Shown in pieces: positions 9,041 to 17,391 of a stretch of 64,000 nucleotides of DNA. The translations under genes were made by a program, and so were the position numbers. The notes under the pieces were generated by a model. The model saw only the letters and a list, made by a program, of their open reading frames with translations. It did not search any database and was not told where the DNA came from. The stretch is from CAWCHZ01 sp963795555 (GTDB lineage Bacteria > Actinomycetota > Thermoleophilia > Solirubrobacterales > Solirubrobacteraceae). Positions within the stretch are counted from its first letter, which is position 1. Each line of letters opens with the position of its first letter. Location of the stretch: positions 1,364,001 through 1,428,000 of the forward strand of contig CAWCHZ010000002.1 in NCBI GenBank assembly GCA_963795555.1, in the 5' to 3' direction.

Positions 9041-9809
9041 TCGTGAACCCGGCGCCCTGGGGATCGACCAGCCCGGCGAAGCGGCCGATCGGCATGTCCA
9101 TCGGCTCTGCCATGACCCTCGCCCCCAGCTCCTTGGCCCTGGCAACGGTCGCATCGCAATCGGCGACGGCAAAGCACACGGTCCACTGCGCCGGAACCTC
9201 GGGCGGGAAATAGGGAACCTGGGAAGAGTCCTCCGACAGCTGCATCATGCCGGCGACCGGCTTGCCGTCGCGCTCCCAGACGGTGTAGCTCTCGGGCGCG
9301 CCCTCGAACGATGGGCGGCCCGCGTGCCAGCCGAAGACGCGGGGATAGAACGCCTTGTCGGCGTCGGCATCGCGGGTCTGGACCTCGTTCCAGCAGAGCG
9401 AGTTGGGCTCGTTGACGAGGTCGGCGCCCGCGAAGGCGCGCGGCTGCCAGACACCGAAGGCGGCGCCGGTCGGATCGGCGAAGAAGGCCATCCGTCCGAG
9501 GTCCATCACGTCCATCGGCTCCACCAGGACGTTGCCACCAGCCGCCCGCACCGCCGCGGCGGCCTCATCGGCGTCGGCGACGTTCACATAGGTCATCCAG
9601 GCCGTGGGCTGACCCTCCTGCGTATGCCCCATCAAGCCGGCGACGTTCTTGCCGTCCTGCTGGAACATGCGGTAGCCGCCGGTCTCCGCGGCCGGTCCCG
9701 GCTCCATGGCATTCCAGCCCATCAGCTGGCCGTAGAAGGCCGCCGAGGCCTCGACGTCGGGCGAGTTGAGCTCCACCCACGAGGGGGTTCCGGGTGGGAA
9801 CTGCGGCAT
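9015..9809 (-). CDS. VOC (glyoxalase/bleomycin-resistance) superfamily protein, two domains
   Basis: 264 residues made of two tandem VOC folds (about 5-125 and 135-260). Each carries the family pattern of a strand/helix with FYGQLMGW or FYPRVFGW-like turns and a final FADPTGA or LVDPQGA strand. The start ATG 9809 follows a good GGAGGAG site and gives MPQFPPGTPSWVELNSPD, the usual N-terminus. A longer upstream frame has no support. A paralogue with the same architecture lies at 16332-17198. The substrate is unknown. Confidence 0.85.
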   Translation of the reverse strand: MPQFPPGTPSWVELNSPDVEASAAFYGQLMGWNAMEPGPAAETGGYRMFQQDGKNVAGLMGHTQEGQPTAWMTYVNVADADEAAAAVRAAGGNVLVEPMDVMDLGRMAFFADPTGAAFGVWQPRAFAGADLVNEPNSLCWNEVQTRDADADKAFYPRVFGWHAGRPSFEGAPESYTVWERDGKPVAGMMQLSEDSSQVPYFPPEVPAQWTVCFAVADCDATVARAKELGARVMAEPMDMPIGRFAGLVDPQGAGFTIMQMASQG

Positions 9810-10217
9810 GGCTCTCCTCCCTTGGGTTTGCGACCCTCTGGCGGGGCCTTGCGGACCCTGCGGCGGGGCCAGGTCGCGCGGGCTGCGCAGATCAAATGGT
9901 CGCACGGCCGCGCGCAGCGTGCTGCACCACAACGACGAAGGCCGCCCTCTCGGACGGCCCTCGGGTCTCGGTCGGCCGGTCCGCAAGGCTCGCTGGGAGC
10001 CTCACGTCCATGGTCGGCCTCGATAGCGGGACGCAGGACTCGCACCTGCGGGCCTCTGAGAGGCCAGGACTGTTTCCCACTTCGTGTCGATCGACTCTAA
10101 CGGATAGCAGCCTGACGCGCAAGGGCTCGGGCGACGAAGGACAGCGCGCGATCGTCGGCGCCTCAGCTCGCGGCTCCGAGCCCCTTAGCGGGCTCACAGA
10201 CGCTCGCAGGGGTCAGA
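9810..10217. other. 408-bp gene-poor stretch with tRNA-like 3' half
   Basis: No convincing coding frame. It contains GGCCG/CGGCC hairpins around 9935-9960. On the minus strand from about 10081 to 10027 there is a tRNA-like piece: an arm GCAGG-TGCGAGT-CCTGC, an anticodon-like hairpin GGCC-TCTCAGA-GGCC and an acceptor-like end GTCCCGC. No D-arm is found, position 55 of the T-loop is G, and position 33 is not T. It looks like a degenerate tRNA or a coincidence. Confidence 0.35.
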
Positions 10218-10538
10218 CTAGAGCTTGCGTGCCCTGACCGCGGTGCCGTAGGCGCAGATCTCCGTCCAGCTCGTGCCGAGCTCGGACGTGTCGAAGCGAA
10301 ACGCGATGACCGCGTTCGCTCCCTTAGCCTCAGCCTCCTCTATCAGGCGGCTGGTGGCGTGCTGGCGGCCCGCGGCGAGCATCTTGGTCATGCCCTTGAG
10401 CTCGCCGCCGACCAGCGACTTGAGCGAGGCGCCAAGCACCGAGCCGATATTGCGCGAGCGGACGGTGAGCCCGAACACCTCGCCGAAGACCTCCTCGATC
10501 TCATAGCCGGGCAGGTCGTTCATCGTCGAGATGATCAT
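10218..10538 (-). CDS. YbjQ/UPF0145 family protein
   Basis: 106 residues, full length for the family. Signatures are the first strand TMNDLPGYEIEEVFGEVFG, then VRSRNIGSVLGASLKSLVGG, and the later AKGANAVIAFRFDTSELG. YbjQ proteins form pentamers and carry a domain once annotated as heavy-metal binding; the physiological role is not settled. It is a lone gene upstream (on the minus strand) of the tRNA-like stretch, with no clear operon partner. Confidence 0.88.
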   Translation of the reverse strand: MIISTMNDLPGYEIEEVFGEVFGLTVRSRNIGSVLGASLKSLVGGELKGMTKMLAAGRQHATSRLIEEAEAKGANAVIAFRFDTSELGTSWTEICAYGTAVRARKL

Positions 10539-10607
10539 CCGCGGAGCCTACAACGGCTGAGGACAGATCCGTTCCTGGCGAGCCGCGTAAGCACCGCCCA
10601 ACCCCGC

Positions 10608-10967
10608 CTATTCGTCCCAGGCCTGCACCACCGTTTGACGCTTGACCAGCCCGTCGGCGAGCTCCAGCACGGTGGCGCACGCCACAGCGGTGCCGTCGGG
10701 ATAGCGGCAGTCCTCGGTGAACGCCGCCCCGGTGCTGTCGCAGACGGCGTGCTGCACGCGGTGGGTCATGTCGCGTCCACAGGCGTCCTCGATCCAGGCG
10801 CGGACCTCCCCCAGGCCCCGCAGCACGCGCGGGGCACTCGGCTGGGATATGCGGTCGATCAGCGTGACCTGGGCGTCGGGGGCGTACGTCGCAAGCTGCG
10901 TGGCCGCGTCGCGCTCCTCGACCGCACGGGTGAACGTCTCGAGCTGGAACTTCTGCATGGTGGGCAT
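10608..10967 (-). CDS. SnoaL-like/NTF2-fold protein
   Basis: 119 residues. The N-terminal helix FTRAVEERDAATQLATYAPDAQVTLID and the C-terminal strands VACATVLELADGLVKRQTVV fit a SnoaL_2-type NTF2 fold. Such proteins are often small polyketide cyclases or ligand-binding proteins. ATG 10967 is chosen because an AGGAG site lies 7 bp ahead; the frame is open further but unsupported. It is divergent from the SARP regulator, and an 11-bp direct-repeat box (11040-11056) lies 73 bp upstream, so regulation by that protein is likely. Confidence 0.7.
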   Translation of the reverse strand: MPTMQKFQLETFTRAVEERDAATQLATYAPDAQVTLIDRISQPSAPRVLRGLGEVRAWIEDACGRDMTHRVQHAVCDSTGAAFTEDCRYPDGTAVACATVLELADGLVKRQTVVQAWDE

Positions 10968-11039
10968 GGCGACTCCTTTGCTCTTGGGTGAGCTTGCTGC
11001 AGGGACACGGCGATCGTGCAGGAGCTGCCGTTGCGGGGG

Positions 11040-11056
11040 CGTCAAGCGAGCGTCAA
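11040..11056 (-). promoter_or_regulatory. SARP-type 11-bp direct-repeat box upstream of the SnoaL-like gene
   Basis: Minus strand TTGACG-CTCGC-TTGACG: two hexamers with an 11-bp period, lying between the SnoaL-like gene and the SARP gene. SARP/OmpR-type activators bind direct repeats with 11-bp periodicity overlapping the -35 region. The same word, in the same direction relative to the target gene, occurs at 14714-14741. Confidence 0.55.
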
Positions 11057-11082
11057 AGCGGGGGGTTTACGCTTTGCGCCTG

Positions 11083-14000
11083 GTGTTGCGCATCCGGCTG
11101 TTCGGGGGAATGGCGGTCGACTGCGACGGCGAGCAGCTCGTCGCCCCCAGCGCCCGGCGCGCATGGTCGCTGCTGGCCTACCTGGCGCTCTCCCCCGGTC
11201 CCCACCCGCGCGCGGAGATCGCCGCGCGCTTCTGGCCCGACGTGCTCGACTCCAGCGCACGCGCGAGCCTGCGCAGCGCCGTGTGGTCGCTGCGGCGCAC
11301 GCTCGGAGCCCATGCCGACCGGCTGCGCGTGGACCGCAACAGCATTGGCCTCGACGGGAGCGCCTTGTGGGTGGACGCGGTCGCCTTCCGCGAGCTGCTC
11401 GACGGGGGTCGCGAGCGCGAGGCGGTGGAGCTGTGCGCGGGGGAGCTGCTCGCGGGGTTCGCGGACGAATGGGCGTTGATCGCTCGCGACGAGCATCGCC
11501 AGCTGTTGCTCGGCGCGCTGGAGCGCCTGGCCGCGCGCAGCGAGGCGGACGGAGACATGGATCGGGCGCTCGAGTGCAGTCGCCGGGCCGTCGCCATCGA
11601 TCCTCTCAGCGAGGAGGCACACCGTGCGCTGATCGCGCGCCTGGCGGCTGGCGGGGACCGCGCGCGGGCGTTGATGGTCTACCGCACGTTGGCCGAGCGC
11701 CTGCGGCGCGAGCTCGCCGTGGCCCCATCGCCCGCCACCCGCGAGCTGGTGCTGAGGCTGCGCCTGGACAGCGCCGAGCCAGCGGACGCGGAGCCCACCG
11801 CCGTCACGCCGACGTTGCGGGCGAGGCCGCCCGCGACGCACCGAGCCGGGGCGCGGCGCGGGGCAACCCCGCTCGTCGGGCGCCAACGCGAGCTGGAGCA
11901 GTTGCGCGCGATCTGGGAATCGGCACGCGCGGGGAACGGAGCCGTGGTGTGCGTGCGTGGCGAGGCTGGGATCGGCAAGACGCGCCTGTGCAGCGAGCTG
12001 CTGACGCTCGCCGCGGAGCACGGGGCGGCGGTGGCGACCTGCGCGCCGCTCGACCTGGGCGGGGCAGCTCCGTTCGGGCTGTGGGCGGAGCTGCTGCGCA
12101 AGCTGCTGCCCACCCTCCCCAGCCCCCCGGCCGAGGCGGCCTGGCCCGAGGACCTCGCCCGACTGGTGCCCGAGCTGCCTGCGATGCTCGGCCGCGCCGC
12201 GCGTGAGCGTCCTTTCGTCTCGCCGGACCTCGAGCGCACGCGGCTGCTGGAGACAACGGTGGCTGGCATCGAGTGGGCGGCCAGCTGCCAACCGCTTGCG
12301 CTGCTGCTCGAGGACGCGCACGTCGCAGACACCTCCAGCCTGGAGCTGACGGGTTACGTGGCACGGCGCATCGACACGCTGCCGGTGCTGCTCGTGCTCA
12401 CACGCCGGCTGCGGCCGCGCAGCGACGACGCGGAGCGCCTCGAGCACGCGCTGCGTCAGCGGAGCCTGCTGCGAGAGGAGCTGACGCTCGCGCCGCTGGA
12501 GCGTCCGGCCGTGGCCGAGCTGGCGCTGGCGGTGGCCGCGCTGGAGAGCGCCGAGGTGCAGCGGGTGGTCGATGCGGCGGAGGGCAACGCGCTGCTGGCC
12601 GTGGAGACCGCGCGCGCGCTCGCCCGCGGCGAGCGGGAGCTGGCGCAGGGGGTGCGCAGCGCGGTGCAGGGGGCTTTCGGGATGCTCGCGCACGAGGGCA
12701 GGCGCTTCGTGGAGCTTGCGGCGGTGGCGGCACGAGCGTTGGAGGCGCACGAGATCGCCGTCCTGCCCGTGGCCGATCCCCTGGACGCGGCGGCACAGGC
12801 GCTCGACAGCGGCATGCTGGTAGAGCGCGACCAAAGCGTCGGCTTTCGCCACTCGCTGCTGCGCGAAGCCGTCTATGTGGAGATCGCCCAGCCGCGGCGC
12901 GCGAGCCTGCACGAGCAGTGGGCGCGAACGCTGCTCGTCCGCTCCTCGCCCGGGGGCCCAGGTCGCGCGGCGGAGATAGGCCGCCACCTGCGCCTCGCGG
13001 GCAAGGACGCCGAGGCTGTCGAGCAGCTCGCGCTGGCCGCCGGTGGCGCGCGAGCGATCGGTGCGTTGCCGGAGGCGGCGGGCTATCTGGAGGAGTGCGT
13101 GTCGATGGCCGACGCAGATCCCGAGCTGTGGCTGGAGCTCGGCGAGGTGCGCGCGTGGCGCGGGCTGAGGGCGCAGGCCGAGCAGGCGTTCGCCCGGGCG
13201 CAGACGCTGCTGGAGGGCCAGCCTCTGGAGCTGGCACGGGGGTGGCTGCGCAGCGCGCGCTCCTATCACGGCCCGATCTGCGCGCCCGCGATGGTGCGCC
13301 AGTGCTGCCGCGAGGCGCTCGCGATGCTCGATCGCTCCGACGCACCGGCGGCGCTCGAGCGACGCGAGGCGCTCGCGGCGCTGGCCTGGGCGGAAGCCGT
13401 GGCGGGCAGCGTCGAGGAGGCGGAGCGGCTGCTCCGGCAGGTGCATGAGCTCTCCTCCGAGGTCCCACCCGACGATCTCTCCGTCTACGACGTCGCCCAC
13501 GCGCGCGCCCTCGCGCTGATGCGCAAGGGCCAGTTCGTCGCGGCCTACGCCCCCTCGATCGCGGCTGGCGAGGCGATCGCCCGCGCTGGTCGGCCCGATC
13601 TGGCCTACGGCTGCTGGACCAACGCGGCAGGCGCGGCGGCCGCCGCCGGCGACTACGAGCGCGCACTGGAGTTCATCGATCGCTGTGCGCAGGTGCTCGA
13701 CGGCAAGGGCCTGCTGGTGCTGGAGCTGCAGCTGCTGGCGATCCGCTCCTTCCTGCTGTTGCACATGGACCGCACCGCCGAGGCGCATGAGGCGGCGGAG
13801 AAGGAGCGCCGGCTCGCCGACCACCTCGGCGCTGCCGAGCTCGAGGCGATGGCCGCCCACGACCGCGCCCTAGTGGCGCTCGCCGAGGGCGGGCACGCGC
13901 ACGCCAGCGAGCTCTTCCAGCAGGCGCTCGACGGCGACGCACCGATCAGCCGCCCGCTCACGCGCCTGTGGCGAGCCGAGGCGCTCGCCCGCGCTGGGCA

Positions 14001-14343
14001 GCTGGCGCAGGCCGAGGCGGAGCTGCGCGCCACGGCGCTGGAGCCGGTGCGCCCCAGCGACTTCCCCGCCACGCTCGTCGCGCGCATGGCTCGCGTCGAG
14101 GGGCTGATCGCGCTGCTGGGGGGCGACCGGCCGCTGGCGGAAAGGCGCCTGCGCGAGGCCGCCAACGGCTGGGGCAGGCTCGTGTCGACGTTCAGCCGCA
14201 GCGACAACCTGACGATCGCGCTGGCCGACCTCGGGCGCCCGGTGGTGGGGTTGATCGAGCCCGAGCGCGAGCGCGAGCGGGTGCTCGCGGAGCTGCACGC
14301 GATTCAAACCAACGAGGGGATCGAGCATGCCGTCATTTCATGA
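11083..14343 (+). CDS. SARP/AfsR-like transcriptional activator with BTAD, AAA ATPase and TPR regions
   Basis: About 1086 residues. The N-terminal OmpR-like DNA-binding part (LRIRLFGGMAVDCDGE, ARFWPDVLDSSARASLRSAV) is followed by a bacterial transcriptional activation domain (about 95-240). A STAND-type ATPase follows, with P-loop GEAGIGKTRLC near residue 295, then a long alpha-helical TPR-like region to the C-terminus. No LuxR helix-turn-helix is seen at the end. GTG 11083 fits the family start; TTG 11074 is an alternative with a G-run 8 bp ahead. It overlaps the SRPBCC gene by 17 bp and probably controls the flanking genes through the 11-bp repeats. Confidence 0.85.
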   Translation: MLRIRLFGGMAVDCDGEQLVAPSARRAWSLLAYLALSPGPHPRAEIAARFWPDVLDSSARASLRSAVWSLRRTLGAHADRLRVDRNSIGLDGSALWVDAVAFRELLDGGREREAVELCAGELLAGFADEWALIARDEHRQLLLGALERLAARSEADGDMDRALECSRRAVAIDPLSEEAHRALIARLAAGGDRARALMVYRTLAERLRRELAVAPSPATRELVLRLRLDSAEPADAEPTAVTPTLRARPPATHRAGARRGATPLVGRQRELEQLRAIWESARAGNGAVVCVRGEAGIGKTRLCSELLTLAAEHGAAVATCAPLDLGGAAPFGLWAELLRKLLPTLPSPPAEAAWPEDLARLVPELPAMLGRAARERPFVSPDLERTRLLETTVAGIEWAASCQPLALLLEDAHVADTSSLELTGYVARRIDTLPVLLVLTRRLRPRSDDAERLEHALRQRSLLREELTLAPLERPAVAELALAVAALESAEVQRVVDAAEGNALLAVETARALARGERELAQGVRSAVQGAFGMLAHEGRRFVELAAVAARALEAHEIAVLPVADPLDAAAQALDSGMLVERDQSVGFRHSLLREAVYVEIAQPRRASLHEQWARTLLVRSSPGGPGRAAEIGRHLRLAGKDAEAVEQLALAAGGARAIGALPEAAGYLEECVSMADADPELWLELGEVRAWRGLRAQAEQAFARAQTLLEGQPLELARGWLRSARSYHGPICAPAMVRQCCREALAMLDRSDAPAALERREALAALAWAEAVAGSVEEAERLLRQVHELSSEVPPDDLSVYDVAHARALALMRKGQFVAAYAPSIAAGEAIARAGRPDLAYGCWTNAAGAAAAAGDYERALEFIDRCAQVLDGKGLLVLELQLLAIRSFLLLHMDRTAEAHEAAEKERRLADHLGAAELEAMAAHDRALVALAEGGHAHASELFQQALDGDAPISRPLTRLWRAEALARAGQLAQAEAELRATALEPVRPSDFPATLVARMARVEGLIALLGGDRPLAERRLREAANGWGRLVSTFSRSDNLTIALADLGRPVVGLIEPERERERVLAELHAIQTNEGIEHAVIS

Positions 14344-14728
14344 CAGCGCCGTGACTGTCGCCGCTGCGCAGGAGGTGTGGAAGCTGCTGTACGACCCGGC
14401 CCGCTTCCCGGAATGGTGGGCGGGCATCGGAACGGTCGAGAAGGGCTCCGACGAACGCTCCTACACGATGTGTCCGGAGGGCTACCCGGACTTCCCGATG
14501 GCGCAGCTGCTGGACAGCACGCGCGAGGAGGGTCGTGTGACGGTCTCCTGCCTGGTATCCGACCTGCGCTTCGAGTGGCTCCTGGAGCCGCTGGAGGATG
14601 GCGGCACGCGCATCAGCGTGGACGTCGAGATTCCCGACGTGGAGGCCGCGCGACTGGAGGGTCAGCGCGAGACCATTCGTGCCTCGCTGGCGAGGCTTGC
14701 CGAGCTGTCGGCTTTGACGCTCGATTGA
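14327..14728 (+). CDS. SRPBCC (START-like) polyketide cyclase/dehydrase family protein
   Basis: 133 residues with a START-like ligand-cavity fold. The first strand and helix VAAAQEVWKLLYDPARFPEW and the closing helix QRETIRASLARLAELSAL are typical. It starts within the end of the SARP gene (17-bp overlap), so it is translated from the same message. Its stop codon lies inside the second operator. It is presumably a small cyclase or lipid-binding accessory protein of the local cluster; the substrate is unknown. Confidence 0.75.
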   Translation: MPSFHDSAVTVAAAQEVWKLLYDPARFPEWWAGIGTVEKGSDERSYTMCPEGYPDFPMAQLLDSTREEGRVTVSCLVSDLRFEWLLEPLEDGGTRISVDVEIPDVEAARLEGQRETIRASLARLAELSALTLD

Positions 14729-14741
14729 CGGCGGCGTGACG
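14713..14741 (+). promoter_or_regulatory. Triple SARP-type 11-bp direct-repeat box upstream of the methyltransferase
   Basis: TTGACG (14714), TTGACG (14725) and GTGACG (14736) repeat with an exact 11-bp period. The first two copies and their linker (TTTGACGCTCGATTGACGG) differ from the box upstream of the SnoaL-like gene at only two positions over 19 bases. The box ends 56 bp before the methyltransferase start and overlaps the 3' end of the SRPBCC gene. Confidence 0.6.
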
Positions 14742-14796
14742 GCGGGGTCGGCATCGTCGGCTGCGCAGCGTCAAACGTCCGAGAGAGAGGACAGCC

Positions 14797-15864
14797 ATGA
14801 GCACCGCAGCGATCGACCAAGCCAAGCTGGAAGAGTTCATGAACCAGTTCGTGGGCGACCTCGGGGCCACGTTGACAGCGCCGCTCGTGCTGATCGGCGA
14901 CAAGCTGGGGCTGTACAAGGCGATGGCCGACGGCGAGCCCCTCACGCCCGCCGAGCTGGCCGAGCGCAGTGGTTGCCGCGAGCGCTACATCCGCGAGTGG
15001 CTGTGCCAGCAGGCCGCCAGCGGCTATGTCGAGTACGACGCGACCACGGGCACCTTCCGCCTGCCCGCCGAGCAGGCGATGGCGCTGGCCGACGAGGACA
15101 GCCCTGCCTTCATCCCGGGAGCGTTCCAGCTGGCCGCCGCCGCGCTCAAGGATGAGCCGCATATCGCGGAGCGCTTTCGCTCCGGCGAGGGCTTCGGCTG
15201 GCACGAGCACCATCAGGACCTGTTCGTGGGTACCGAGCGCTTCTTCCGCCCCGGCTACCTGGCCAACCTGGTCGAGTCATGGCTGCCGGCGTTGGATGGC
15301 GTGGTCGACAGGCTCATCGCCGGCGCGCGCGTCGCCGACATCGGCTGCGGGCACGGCGCGTCCACGATCCTGATGGCCGAAGCGTTCCCGGCGAGCGAGT
15401 TCGTCGGCTCGGACTACCACGAGGGCTCCGTGCTGGCGGCGCGAGCTGCGGTGCAGCGCCGTGGCCTGGCCAACCGCGTGGGCTTCGAGGTAGCCTCGGC
15501 CAAGGACTTCGGCGGCGGCCCCTTCGACCTCGTTTGCGTGTTCGACGCGCTGCACGACATGGGCGACCCGGTGGGGGCCTCGCGCCACGTGCGCGAGCAG
15601 CTCAAGCCGGACGGCACGTGGATGGTGGTCGAGCCCTTCGCGGGCGACGCTGTGGAGGAGAACCTGAATCCCGTGGGGCGCGTCTTCTACGGTGGCTCCA
15701 CGATGCTGTGCACGCCTGCGTCGCTGAGCCAGGAGGTGGGCCTCGCGCTCGGCGCCCAGGCGGGCGAGCGGCGGCTGACCGATGTGCTCAACGCCGGTGG
15801 CTTCAGCCGCGTGCGCCGCGCCGCAGAGACCCCCTTCAACATCGTCCTGGAGGCCCGTCCGTGA
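14797..15864 (+). CDS. SAM-dependent class I methyltransferase with N-terminal winged helix
   Basis: 355 residues. An N-terminal winged-helix dimerisation region (about 25-95: LGLYKAMADGEPLTPAELAE) is followed by a Rossmann methyltransferase domain with motif I VADIGCGHGASTILMAEAFP and the later VCVFDALHDMGDP. The layout resembles the Rv2258c-type methyltransferases of Actinobacteria. An AGAGAGAGG site precedes ATG 14797. The triple 11-bp repeat upstream implies control by the SARP protein. The methyl acceptor is unknown. Confidence 0.82.
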   Translation: MSTAAIDQAKLEEFMNQFVGDLGATLTAPLVLIGDKLGLYKAMADGEPLTPAELAERSGCRERYIREWLCQQAASGYVEYDATTGTFRLPAEQAMALADEDSPAFIPGAFQLAAAALKDEPHIAERFRSGEGFGWHEHHQDLFVGTERFFRPGYLANLVESWLPALDGVVDRLIAGARVADIGCGHGASTILMAEAFPASEFVGSDYHEGSVLAARAAVQRRGLANRVGFEVASAKDFGGGPFDLVCVFDALHDMGDPVGASRHVREQLKPDGTWMVVEPFAGDAVEENLNPVGRVFYGGSTMLCTPASLSQEVGLALGAQAGERRLTDVLNAGGFSRVRRAAETPFNIVLEARP

Positions 15865-15916
15865 TTCCTGGTCCTCGAAGCACGTCTAAGCAAACCTCAA
15901 CGCCAAGGAGCCGACG

Positions 15917-16234
15917 ATGATCTGCACGCTCACAGCCCGACGCCTGAAGCCGGGCGCCTACGAGGACTTCCGCGCCGCCTGGGACCCCAGCGAGGCGCCA
16001 GCCGAGGTGATCGGGCGCTGGAAGCACATCTACCACGTGCGCGACCTCAACGACGAGAACGTCGTGATCTCCTTCGGCATGTTCGACGGCGGCGAGCAGG
16101 AGCTGCGCGAGACGCAGGCCAGGATGAGCCGCGGCGATCAGGTCTCGCGGATAGAGCCGCTCGTCGAGGAGGTACTGCTCGACGGGTCCTACGAGGTGAT
16201 CGAGGAGATCACTCCGGGGGCGGGGGCGGCGTAG
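15917..16234 (+). CDS. Conserved small protein, ABM/dimeric alpha-beta barrel-like
   Basis: 105 residues. The pattern MICTLTARRLKPGAYEDFRAAW, then a strand VYHVRDLNDENVVISFG-like segment and a helix with QARMSR, suggests a dimeric ferredoxin-like (ABM) fold. The family is not recognised with certainty. AAGGAG lies 8 bp before ATG 15917. It is the last gene of the SARP-flanking cluster, 52 bp after the methyltransferase. Confidence 0.6.
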   Translation: MICTLTARRLKPGAYEDFRAAWDPSEAPAEVIGRWKHIYHVRDLNDENVVISFGMFDGGEQELRETQARMSRGDQVSRIEPLVEEVLLDGSYEVIEEITPGAGAA

Positions 16235-16331
16235 GGCATGTACCGAGTCATGAACTCGTTGAATCGGGGCACGGTGAGGTCCACGTGACCGTAGCCGTGA
16301 CGCGGTCCGCGCCACCGGGCCAGCCGGCCGC

Positions 16332-17198
16332 TCAGGCGGCCCCCCGGCCGATGTCCCGATTGTCGGGCACGAATGCCGTCGCGGAGAACATCGCTCCCTG
16401 CGGGTCGCGAAGCACGGTCAGCCGCGAGTACGGTGCATCGACCGGAGCGAGGAGCACCGTGCCGCCGAGCTCAGTCGCCTTGGCTGCCGTTGCGTCGGCG
16501 TCGGCGGTCGAGAACGTGACGCTCCAATGGGCGGGCGTATCGGCGTCGTCGCCGGCGATCGGCGTGATCGCTGCGACCACGTCCTCGAAGCCTGCCGCGC
16601 CCAGCTCCGCCGTCCGCTCGCGCGTCCCGGGTGCGAGCTCCTCGAGGTGGTCGCCGTACGCGCGCAGCGCCCAGAACTCGCCGCTGCCGAGGTCCAGCGT
16701 CGTCCAGCCGAAGACGGCAGCGTAGAACCGCCTCGCAGCCTCCGGATCGCGAGTGTTGAGGACGTTGAAGTTCAGCGAGCCCGGCTCGTTGACGATCCGC
16801 GCCCCCCGGTGCTCGCGCGCCTGCCATACGCAGAACACGGCCCCTTCCGGGTCGGCGAGCACCGCCATCCGACCGGCGTCCAGCACGTCGAACGGCTCGC
16901 TGAGAACGCTGCCACCGGCGGCGCGCGCCTTCGCCGCCGCCTCGTCGGCGTCCTCGACCCAGACGTAGGTGTTCCAGACCGCCTGCGCAGGCGCCCCCTC
17001 GGGGGGCGACGACACCGCCGCCACCTCACCCCCGCGGAGCCGGGCAATCAGATACCTGCCCGGCGACCCCGCCGGCATCGCATCCGCGAACTCCCAGCCA
17101 AACAGGCCCCCGTAGAACTCCGCCGCCGCGTCGACGTCCGGCTGCACGGTGTCGACCCAGCACGGCACGCCGGCGATGTACCCGTCACGCTCGGGCAA
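16332..17198 (-). CDS. VOC superfamily protein, two domains (paralogue of 9015-9809)
   Basis: 288 residues with two tandem VOC folds. Characteristic segments are AAEFYGGLFGWEF in the first, ARRFYAAVFGWTT in the second, and LADPEGAVFCVWQ and LRDPQGAMF as closing strands. A TTG start at 17198 is preferred: AAGGAG sits 6 bp ahead and the resulting MPERDGYIAGVPCWVDT is the standard N-terminus of this family. It is divergent from the glycosyltransferase, with a palindrome between them. Confidence 0.83.
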   Translation of the reverse strand: MPERDGYIAGVPCWVDTVQPDVDAAAEFYGGLFGWEFADAMPAGSPGRYLIARLRGGEVAAVSSPPEGAPAQAVWNTYVWVEDADEAAAKARAAGGSVLSEPFDVLDAGRMAVLADPEGAVFCVWQAREHRGARIVNEPGSLNFNVLNTRDPEAARRFYAAVFGWTTLDLGSGEFWALRAYGDHLEELAPGTRERTAELGAAGFEDVVAAITPIAGDDADTPAHWSVTFSTADADATAAKATELGGTVLLAPVDAPYSRLTVLRDPQGAMFSATAFVPDNRDIGRGAA

Positions 17199-17365
17199 CG
17201 CAGCTCCTTCCACTCGCTCTCGGTCGCCCCGAAGCCTAGGGCGATTGGCCGCCGAGGAGCAGCTCGTCATAGGGCCGTCCGACCCGTGCGCGCTGCAGGA
17301 ACGCTGCGCGCTGCTCGCCAGCAGCGAGGACAGGCCCATCGCTTGAGAACACTTGAATGCTTTGC

Positions 17366-17378
17366 CTTAGTAACTAAG
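17366..17378. promoter_or_regulatory. Perfect 13-bp palindrome, putative operator
   Basis: CTTAGT-A-ACTAAG lies in an AT-rich patch 13 bp before the glycosyltransferase start and 168 bp before the divergent VOC gene. Its symmetry and position suggest a repressor site. Which regulator binds is unknown; an HxlR-family protein is encoded at 40601 but there is no evidence linking the two. Confidence 0.45.
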
Positions 17379-17391
17379 ATGAAGTAGTAGT

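Noticed and set aside
10026..10083. A functional tRNA, including a selenocysteine tRNA because TCA can be read in the hairpin loop
   Set aside because: No D-arm, position 33 is not T, T-loop position 55 is G, and no long acceptor or variable arm of the Sec type; kept only as a tRNA-like remnant.
11053..13860. Antisense open frame of 935 codons (minus) under the SARP gene
   Set aside because: Shadow of the SARP coding frame; low-complexity composition and no recognisable fold.
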